In this document: one piece after another, positions 58,700 through 64,000 of the stretch
Position numbering within the stretch: position 1 is the first letter of the stretch
Layout of the letters: each line of letters opens with the position of its first letter
Assembly: GCA_023428135.1 (NCBI GenBank)
Contig: JAEYZG010000048.1
Span: 1 to 64,000 of the forward strand
Reading direction: 5' to 3'
Length of the DNA stretch: 64,000 bases
Source: Bacteroidota bacterium
GTDB lineage: Bacteria > Bacteroidota > Bacteroidia > Cytophagales > Cytophagaceae
The notes under the pieces: generated by a model
What the model was told of the DNA's origin: nothing
Database searches by the model: none
The model's input: the letters and a program-made list of their open reading frames with translations, nothing else
Position numbers and translations under genes: made by a program

Positions 58700-59328
58700 T
58701 GGGATTCAATTTATCAAAAGACAAGATTTTTAATAAAATAAGGAGTGCGAGTTCTGCCGTTCAGGGAGCAGCTCGCACTCCTGACTTTTCCTCCCCTATC
58801 TATGGCATAGATAAATCTGAAGATCCGGAAATATCATTTGCAGAAAAATTTACGCAGGCAGGGGGTACTTTCATCTACTGCGAATCAACTGTTCACTTCC
58901 AGAACGCATTTGTCAAATTTGTAAAGCAGAAAAAAAAATGTACTTCTTATAGTGCTGAAACACTTATAAGTGAAATGGCAGGAGATTTTGGAATAAAGTG
59001 CCAGAATAAAATTGATAAACTTTCAGATAATAATCTGTTCATATCAAGTTGTGAATCCCTGTTAGCAGATTCAGGGAGTATAATAGTTTCTTCCAATCAA
59101 CAACAGATTCAATCTCCGTTGTACTTCCACTCTAACGTTCATATCATCGTTGCATTTGTTGGCCAGGTCTTACTTTCCCGCAATGATGGAATCAGACATC
59201 TAGAAGAAAAGTATCAGAAAAATTCACCATCTTTGGTCTCTATTTTAACAGGATCAAAATCTTCTGCAAATGCAGAGCAACGTCCAAAGGAAGTTGTTTT
59301 GTTTTTAATTGATGAAACAGGTAATTAA
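58699..59328 (+). CDS. LUD (LutC/YkgG-like) domain protein
   Basis: A 209-residue protein. The C-terminal part (about residues 110-209) follows the LUD pattern: SSCESLLADSGSIIVSSNQQQIQSPLYFHSNVHIIVAFVGQVLLS and a final PKEVVLFLIDE. The usual GPSRTADIE-like motif is degenerate (LTGSKSSANAEQ). In LutC-type proteins the domain takes part in lactate oxidation, but LutA and LutB are not nearby. The fixed position after ftsH in Bacteroidota suggests another role that is unknown. Confidence 0.85.
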   Translation: MGFNLSKDKIFNKIRSASSAVQGAARTPDFSSPIYGIDKSEDPEISFAEKFTQAGGTFIYCESTVHFQNAFVKFVKQKKKCTSYSAETLISEMAGDFGIKCQNKIDKLSDNNLFISSCESLLADSGSIIVSSNQQQIQSPLYFHSNVHIIVAFVGQVLLSRNDGIRHLEEKYQKNSPSLVSILTGSKSSANAEQRPKEVVLFLIDETGN

Positions 59329-60082
59329 TTCGCTTTTCCCAGGGAAAAAAATATTTTTCGCTTCAGACTTCCACCTTGGTGTCCCAACTGCTGAGGAAAG
59401 CCTTCTTCGAGAAAAAAAAATTGTAGCTTGGTTGGATTCAATCAGAAATGAAGCTCAGGCAATTTATCTATTGGGTGATTTATTTGATTTCTGGTTTGAA
59501 TATAAACATGCAATTCCCAAAGGTTTTATCAGGCTTCAGGGCAAACTGGCAGAATTATCAGATGCTGGCATTCCAATTTATATTTTTACAGGAAACCATG
59601 ATATGTGGATATTTAATTACTTCACTGAAGAATTAAATATTCCGGTTTACAGAAATCCAATAGAACTAACTGTTGCAGGCAAAGAATTTCTGATAGGGCA
59701 TGGTGATGCTTTGGGGCCGGGAGAAAGGACCTTTAAATTGCTCAGGAAATTCTTTCATAATCCCATATGTCAATTTCTTTTTAGCTGGATCCATCCGGAT
59801 ATTGGTATAGGACTTGCAAACTATTTCTCCAAAAGCAGCAGAAACAAAACCCGTAAACATGGAGAGGAGTTTCTGGGCGATAAAGAATTTCTTTACCAGT
59901 ATTGCATCGAACAGGAAAATCTAAAACACAGGGATTATTATATTTTCGGCCACAGACATCTGAAACTTGAGATGAAAGTAGGCGCTAATTCCGTTTATAT
60001 GAATATTGGAGACTGGATTAATTATTATACCTATGCAGAATTTGACGGAAATAAACTTGAGCTTAAAGAATTCAGGAATTAA
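59312..60082 (+). CDS. Calcineurin-like phosphoesterase, LpxH-type (UDP-2,3-diacylglucosamine diphosphatase)
   Basis: A 256-residue metallophosphoesterase. The metal-binding motifs are D-x-H in FASDFHLGVP, GDLFDFWFEY, GNHDMW, and IGHGDALGPG, with GHRHLKLEM near the end. The best match is LpxH, which converts UDP-2,3-diacylglucosamine to lipid X in lipid A synthesis. The ATG at 59312 overlaps the LUD gene by 17 bp, so translational coupling is likely. LpxH or the related LpxG/LpxI role would need comparison to settle; the phosphoesterase assignment is firm. Confidence 0.88.
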   Translation: MKQVINSLFPGKKIFFASDFHLGVPTAEESLLREKKIVAWLDSIRNEAQAIYLLGDLFDFWFEYKHAIPKGFIRLQGKLAELSDAGIPIYIFTGNHDMWIFNYFTEELNIPVYRNPIELTVAGKEFLIGHGDALGPGERTFKLLRKFFHNPICQFLFSWIHPDIGIGLANYFSKSSRNKTRKHGEEFLGDKEFLYQYCIEQENLKHRDYYIFGHRHLKLEMKVGANSVYMNIGDWINYYTYAEFDGNKLELKEFRN

Positions 60083-60893
60083 ATATTTTATTTCCTCAAT
60101 CCTATTATTCATTTCTTTCCAAAGTTCATTCTCACAGGAAAATGATCTCAAGTTTATAAAATCTGTAAAAATCAGCAATACTGTAAAAAAAGTCTCTATA
60201 GACACCTATTCCAATTTTTATACTGCTGATGCCAACGGCAATGTCAGTAAATTTGATTCTGATGGTAATTATCTGTTAAACTTTTCTCCTCAGAAAAAAA
60301 GTAATGTTACATTGCTGGAAGCATGGAGAAATGTTAACATCTTTGTCTTCTACAGAAACTTTCAGCAGTTCCTGTTTTTAAACAGATTCCTCACCCCCTC
60401 TCCAAATACAGATATAAATGAAGAGCTTGTAGGCTTTGCCAGAATAGCCGCCCCTTCATCCGACAATAATATATGGATTGTGGATGAGACGGACTTTTCT
60501 CTGAAAAAATATAATCTGACTTTTCATAAACTAGACATCAGAAATCCTCTTGAGCTAATTTTGAACCCCCAGAATTATGATTTAACCTATTTGAGAGAGT
60601 ACCAGAATTTATTATTTATAAATGACAAAAACTCTGGAATTCTGATATTTGACAATATGGGTAATCTCAAAGAAAGAATTCAAGTACAAGGATTGGATTA
60701 TTTCAGCTTTATCAAAAACAATCTTTATTACATTAAAGACAACAAGCTTGTTATTCTTGACCTTTACACTAAAAATGTAAGAGAGATAGAACTCCCAATC
60801 GAAAAATCCTATAATTTTGCTCTTTTAAGCGACCAAAAGGCTTTCCTTTTTGATCAAGAATCTGTTGATATTTTTTCTTTCTCTCTTCCCTAG
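60057..60893 (+). CDS. Hypothetical exported beta-propeller-like protein
   Basis: A 278-residue product if the TTG at 60057 is the start; an ATG at 60033 in the same frame is the alternative. Either overlaps the preceding gene (by 26 or 50 bp). A signal peptide (KYFISSILLFISFQSSFS) is followed by repeats such as VSIDTYSNFYTADANGNVSKFDSDG and LFINDKNSGILIFDNMGNLKERI, typical of a beta propeller (about residues 35-278). No family is recognised. It is the last gene of the ftsH operon by position. Confidence 0.75.
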   Translation: MSLKNSGIKYFISSILLFISFQSSFSQENDLKFIKSVKISNTVKKVSIDTYSNFYTADANGNVSKFDSDGNYLLNFSPQKKSNVTLLEAWRNVNIFVFYRNFQQFLFLNRFLTPSPNTDINEELVGFARIAAPSSDNNIWIVDETDFSLKKYNLTFHKLDIRNPLELILNPQNYDLTYLREYQNLLFINDKNSGILIFDNMGNLKERIQVQGLDYFSFIKNNLYYIKDNKLVILDLYTKNVREIELPIEKSYNFALLSDQKAFLFDQESVDIFSFSLP

Positions 60894-60976
60894 AGGCTTT
60901 CACTAACTAATTAGTTATCAATACATAATATTTCCACAAAAAACATTTCCTGAGTATCACAACTTAATTTTATAAA

Positions 60977-60984
60977 AAGGAGGT
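60977..60984 (+). promoter_or_regulatory. Perfect Shine-Dalgarno sequence before the first lipoprotein gene
   Basis: AAGGAGGT is fully complementary to the 3' end of typical 16S rRNA and lies 5 nt before the ATG at 60990. An ATG at 60985 is followed at once by TGA and is too close to be the true start. Such a strong site is rare in this window. Confidence 0.6.
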
Positions 60985-60989
60985 ATGTG

Positions 60990-61448
60990 ATGAGAAGGAT
61001 ATTTTATAGCATAATAATTTTTTCCCTGGTTTTGGGGTCCTGCAGTAGCAAAGGCAGGTCAAGAGGCAAATCCTATATGAATACCAAAGGCGTAAACAAG
61101 GGAAATGTCTCTGCCAGTTCGTCAACAAAAAAGCAAGAAGCCGAAGAAAGCAATGTTGATTCTGATGGTTATGCTTACAGCTTTCCCAGAACCAGAATAA
61201 ATTTTCAGGGAGCTTCAGGAATGGGCATGGGAGGAAGTTATGCATCCACCTATTTCGCTGGTGAAGACAAGAAAATTGCCGCAGAAAAGAAACATCCATC
61301 AAAGCCTTCACCAACAGTCAAAAAATCTTATACTGACAGTACTGCATTTATAGAACGAAGTTATCCGGAGACGGACTCTGCATATAGCAGCAATAAAGAC
61401 ATGGATACTAGCTCGTATAAGCAGGAATGGCAGCAATATAACTGGTAA
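60990..61448 (+). CDS. Small hypothetical lipoprotein
   Basis: A 152-residue protein starting MRRIFYSIIIFSLVLGSC; the lipobox LGSC places the acylated cysteine at about residue 18. The mature part is low-complexity, rich in Ser, Lys, Tyr and Gly, with a Gly/Met/Ser patch (GASGMGMGGSYAS) and an acidic, Tyr-rich end (YKQEWQQYNW). No family is recognised. It is the first of three consecutive small lipoprotein genes. Confidence 0.75.
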   Translation: MRRIFYSIIIFSLVLGSCSSKGRSRGKSYMNTKGVNKGNVSASSSTKKQEAEESNVDSDGYAYSFPRTRINFQGASGMGMGGSYASTYFAGEDKKIAAEKKHPSKPSPTVKKSYTDSTAFIERSYPETDSAYSSNKDMDTSSYKQEWQQYNW

Positions 61449-61452
61449 AACT

Positions 61453-61695
61453 ATGAAAAAGATTTTAATAGCTCTTTCATTGATAATGGTAGTTTTCGGG
61501 TTTGGATGTAAAAACCAAACCGGATCTGAAAGTTATAGCATCAATACTGAGCGGGAGTTGCCTAAAGGCGCATCCCAAAACACGGAATACAATTATAATA
61601 GCGCAAGTCCCGAAGCCGAAAACGGTCCTATTGAAGGACAACAGGGGGCACACGGTACCAATGCATGGTTTTTCAATGGGAGAACTAAAGAATAA
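61453..61695 (+). CDS. Small hypothetical lipoprotein
   Basis: An 80-residue protein with a lipobox GFGC (acylated cysteine at about residue 19). The mature part is polar (Ser, Asn, Glu, Gly) and ends in NGRTKE. It does not resemble the neighbours beyond the signal peptide. It starts 4 bp after the previous gene and 19 bp before the next, so the three are likely cotranscribed. Confidence 0.75.
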   Translation: MKKILIALSLIMVVFGFGCKNQTGSESYSINTERELPKGASQNTEYNYNSASPEAENGPIEGQQGAHGTNAWFFNGRTKE

Positions 61696-61714
61696 AATCA
61701 AAAATAGCAATGCT

Positions 61715-61990
61715 ATGAAATGGATATTCAAATCGGGATTGTTAATGATGGCTGTGGGTATAATGTTTTCTTGTGGCAGAGATTACGAAACTGTTGATGC
61801 TGCATTTAAAGACACTTTAACAATAAATGGAGTACCCAATGAAGTGCTTCAAGACAAAGATCCCGCAAATCTTGTAGATACCAAACCGTCTGATCCCGGA
61901 GAAACTGAGGCTGCTCCCGGAGCAGCTGAGGCTGACACAAAGAAAGCCGACGCTCAAGCTAGCGAGAGTGACAGTACAGACAATAAGTAA
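61715..61990 (+). CDS. Small hypothetical lipoprotein, acidic Ala-rich
   Basis: A 91-residue protein starting MKWIFKSGLLMMAVGIMFSC, with lipobox MFSC (cysteine at about residue 20). The mature part is acidic and rich in Ala, Asp, Glu and Pro (GETEAAPGAAEADTKKADAQASESDS), a composition seen in surface-exposed flexible lipoproteins. The start at 61715 is used because the frame upstream overlaps the previous gene. A 13 bp stem follows. Confidence 0.75.
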   Translation: MKWIFKSGLLMMAVGIMFSCGRDYETVDAAFKDTLTINGVPNEVLQDKDPANLVDTKPSDPGETEAAPGAAEADTKKADAQASESDSTDNK

Positions 61991-61996
61991 CAGTAT

Positions 61997-62039
61997 AACT
62001 ATTCTGGTATTTGATTCGATTCAACATACCAGAATAGTT
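61997..62039 (+). terminator. Long stem-loop after the lipoprotein cluster
   Basis: Two perfect 13 nt arms (61997-62009 and 62027-62039, AACTATTCTGGTA and complement) enclose a 17 nt loop. Only a short T-run (GTTTTAAAAC) follows, so it is a probable but not classical terminator. It ends the run of three lipoprotein genes. Confidence 0.6.
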
Positions 62040-62178
62040 TTAAAACAATATTTTATTTTATAGGTATTTTTTATAAAAATGATATTCAACGTCATATTAA
62101 TGAGATTTATTAAATAAATTGGTTAATAGACATTTTTAAAGCAAATTGTACTTCACTAACAATTTAAGGTAAGTTAAT

Positions 62179-62895
62179 ATGATGGTGAGAAATAGCATTT
62201 TGGTTTTGACTTTAGCACTCCTTGCCTCATTATTTAACAGTCTGTATTCAGGAACAGGACAGTTGACGCTGACAAAAAATGAAATCAAAAAAGAATATAA
62301 AAAAGCAGATTATATATCTAAATATGACAGTCTTTTAAAAGAGTTCGGGCAAAACAAAATATTACCTCAAGGTTACGAACTGCAAGCTTTAATCGCCCTA
62401 TCACATTTCCCTGAGCTAAAAGGAGTGAAAATTAAGTTTGTAATGAAGCCTGCTTATATTCCCCTTACTTCTCAACCAAATCTATGGACAGTTCTAAGAA
62501 AAACGGACCGAAGAGAATATTTGGTAATTATCAGCAGTCAGAGCAGTCCAATCATGGATAATATAATTCTCAAAAGTTTGTCATTTAATGCTCAGATTGG
62601 CGTAATAGGTCATGAACTCGCTCACACAGCTTTTTACATCAATAAAAGTGGAGAAGAATTGGCATCTGTTGCTCTGGATTATATATTTCCTAATACAAGA
62701 TCTCAGTTTGAAAAAGATACCGACCGCCGGACCATAAGACATGGTTTAGGGTGGCAACTTTATGAATATGCAGCTTATGTGAGGAGTCTTCCCGAAATGG
62801 AAGGTGATAATGAGTGGATTGACCAGTATTACATGAGTCCCCAAAAAATACTGGAATACATGGCATTATTACCAGAATACTCTCTTAACCAGTAA
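62179..62895 (+). CDS. Secreted HExxH metallopeptidase-like protein
   Basis: A 238-residue protein with a signal peptide ending near SLYSG. HELAH at residues 145-149 is a zinc-binding active site, and FEKDTDRRTIRHGLGWQLYEYA (177-198) supplies a likely third ligand (E178 or D182) in a gluzincin-like arrangement. No named family was recognised. It is probably a peptidase acting in the periplasm or outside the cell. It stands alone after the lipoprotein terminator. Confidence 0.8.
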   Translation: MMVRNSILVLTLALLASLFNSLYSGTGQLTLTKNEIKKEYKKADYISKYDSLLKEFGQNKILPQGYELQALIALSHFPELKGVKIKFVMKPAYIPLTSQPNLWTVLRKTDRREYLVIISSQSSPIMDNIILKSLSFNAQIGVIGHELAHTAFYINKSGEELASVALDYIFPNTRSQFEKDTDRRTIRHGLGWQLYEYAAYVRSLPEMEGDNEWIDQYYMSPQKILEYMALLPEYSLNQ

Positions 62896-62917
62896 ATTGC
62901 CACAACTTAATAAAGTT

Positions 62918-63334
62918 TTACCGCCTTTGCTGCTCAAGGAAAGATTGAAGAATAATCGTAGCGCTGATTTTATCAATATTGCCTTTTTCTCTCCTGTCCT
63001 TCTTTTTCATTCCTCCGGCAATCATAGCGTCTAGAGCCATCGAACTTGTAAATCTTTCATCTATAAAGTGAATAGGTATTGCAGGAAGTGCTTTGATTAG
63101 TTTCTCAGAAAATGCCTTTACATACTTAGCATTTTCAGAGTCATTATTATCCAAAGTTTTGGGCATACCCACAACGAAGGTTTCAACATCTTCTTTACTG
63201 CAGTATGCTTTTAAAAAATCCAGGACTTTGGATTCGTCAATTGTATCTAGTGCAGTTGCAATGATTTTTAATGGATCCGTTACAGCCAATCCAACCCGCT
63301 TTCTTCCATAATCTATAGCCAATATTCTACCCAT
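62918..63334 (-). CDS. ruvX: Holliday junction resolvase-like RuvX (YqgF)
   Basis: A 138-residue RNase H-fold nuclease, also needed for 16S rRNA 5' end processing in some bacteria. ILAIDYGRKRVGLAVTDPL carries the first catalytic aspartate (D8), the VGMPKTLD stretch is typical, and IHFIDERFTSSMALDAM holds further acidic residues. It is 11 bp downstream of the membrane protein on the same strand. Confidence 0.94.
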   Translation of the reverse strand: MGRILAIDYGRKRVGLAVTDPLKIIATALDTIDESKVLDFLKAYCSKEDVETFVVGMPKTLDNNDSENAKYVKAFSEKLIKALPAIPIHFIDERFTSSMALDAMIAGGMKKKDRREKGNIDKISATIILQSFLEQQRR

Positions 63335-63345
63335 AATTTAAATAA

Positions 63346-64000
63346 TTAATATTCATAAACCCAGATGTCAGCCCAATTACGATTTACTTCCGGATTGTGA
63401 TGAAACGCCGTCACCTTTTTAGGAGTCTGTTTTAAAAGAAATGGCCCTGCCCCTATAGTTATAACTTTACCCATTTTTAGTCCACCTATTTTATCTTTAT
63501 CCAACTCCACATTATAAAATTTCCCCTTCACCTTTTGAGCCTCGAAGTAGTAATTTATTGATTGAACAGAAATAAGATTCAGAGAATCATTCTTAGTACC
63601 TTCAATTTCAGACACATACATTTTTGCCTGGGCAAGAGCCGTTGGCTTCATATGCTGGACAACAAGGTAAATTGTAAAACTGATATTGGTAATAAGAAAT
63701 ATCAGAACCATTAATTTAGCTGATAGATAGTTATAATTTACTATGAAATAAATAATCCCGTAAGAAATAGTAATTAGAAAGAAAGGTACAAGAGGCAATA
63801 CATCTGCCGAGCCATGATATTTATTTGGAAAGATAATAGCCCAGATTGCATATACTCCCAACGTACCCGAAATGACATAGTTTTTAGCTCTTGGATAGTC
63901 AAAGCTTAACAAAATGATGATTCCAAAAAAAGTACAAAAAAGAATTCCAATCGAAATGATAAGTGTAAATGGACTTTTGTCAATCCAAAAACCTCCAAGA
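63346..64000 (-). CDS. Hypothetical membrane protein (5' end beyond window)
   Basis: The frame stays open from the TAA at 63346 to the window edge; a possible TTG at 63912 is not needed as a start because hydrophobic coding sequence (IISIGILFCTFFGIIIL) continues upstream. At least four membrane segments are followed by a soluble C-terminal part (about the last 100 residues) ending in NRNWADIWVYEY. The overall plan resembles the multi-span glycosyltransferase-39-type proteins with a small C-terminal domain, but that is only a guess. It is the upstream partner of ruvX. Confidence 0.75.
   Translation of the reverse strand, partial: LGGFWIDKSPFTLIISIGILFCTFFGIIILLSFDYPRAKNYVISGTLGVYAIWAIIFPNKYHGSADVLPLVPFFLITISYGIIYFIVNYNYLSAKLMVLIFLITNISFTIYLVVQHMKPTALAQAKMYVSEIEGTKNDSLNLISVQSINYYFEAQKVKGKFYNVELDKDKIGGLKMGKVITIGAGPFLLKQTPKKVTAFHHNPEVNRNWADIWVYEY

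Noticed and set aside
58699..59328. Assignment of the LUD protein to lactate utilisation (lutC)
   Set aside because: LutA and LutB are absent, a key motif is degenerate and the neighbours are ftsH and lipid A genes.
60985..60990. ATG-TGA start-stop pair directly after the strong Shine-Dalgarno sequence
   Set aside because: The ATG is only one base from the purine run, too close for initiation, and the next ATG at 60990 has ideal spacing and a signal peptide. The pair is probably chance.
61502..61714. Long reading frame overlapping the second lipoprotein and leading into the third
   Set aside because: The lipoprotein signal peptide begins at 61715 and the upstream part is a shifted frame of the previous gene.
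1..64000. tRNA, rRNA, insertion sequence, prophage or CRISPR elements
   Set aside because: No cloverleaf-like segments, transposase motifs, terminal repeats or repeat-spacer arrays were seen; gaps are short and occupied by promoters or terminators.

Overview
The window is a compact, AT-rich bacterial chromosome segment of core genes with short gaps. Several features point to Bacteroidota, probably a Cytophagales relative: -7 boxes of the form TAnnTTTG paired with a TTG 19-20 bp upstream, almost no Shine-Dalgarno sequences, short archaeal-type ProRS, the folP-cdaA pair divergent from DUF1599 and a BT_3928-type gene, the rsfS-ftsH-LUD run, and DUF4468, DUF6787, OmpA/PD40 and Por-tail-like domains. 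The genus assignment is inference. I see no tRNA, rRNA, insertion sequence, phage or CRISPR array, and no gap over 300 bases lacks a gene. The longest gaps are 14905-15172, 38073-38273 and 4389-4584.

Layout. 1-2905: tail of an unknown gene, a DUF6787 membrane protein, an RluA-type pseudouridine synthase, panB and a hypothetical protein. 2913-8404: proS, then a plus-strand surface cluster made of a Gly/Asn/Tyr-rich lipoprotein, a beta-barrel protein and a thioredoxin-like protein with a duplicated tail. 8394-13390: aroK, a peptide ABC permease, a DoxX/MauE-type protein and DUF1599 on the minus strand, divergent from folP-cdaA. 13394-15602: small, mostly unknown genes, including a tandem pair of about 60-residue paralogs separated by a hairpin that covers the second gene's ribosome binding site. 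15656-23378: an envelope and metabolic run (OmpA/PD40 protein, PBP1A, FtsB-like, eno, carA).

23464-41596 is the minus-strand translation block, read from rpsL downwards: rpsL-rpsG-fusA-rpsJ, then a terminator and a new consensus promoter, then rplC through secY-map-infA-rpmJ-rpsM-rpsK-rpsD-rpoA-rplQ, closed by a terminator before carA. Another hairpin interrupts the block between rpsN and rpsH. 41786-48444: a secreted TPR-CHAT protein downstream of a PglC/PglD/PglE-like sugar module. 48516-53940: ispE, an LptF/G permease, tgt, a glycosyltransferase, an ECF sigma factor and rsmG. 53976-60893: ahcY, birA, and the rsfS-ftsH-LUD-LpxH-like-propeller run. 60990-64000: three small lipoproteins, a secreted HExxH protein, ruvX and a membrane protein cut by the window edge.

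The most notable observations are the loss of structural zinc ligands in several translation proteins (all four in TGT, three of four in ProRS and L36), the hairpin-coupled small paralogs, the exported TPR-CHAT protein, and the tandem Por-tail-like repeats on a TlpA-type protein. I found no clearly novel multi-gene system.
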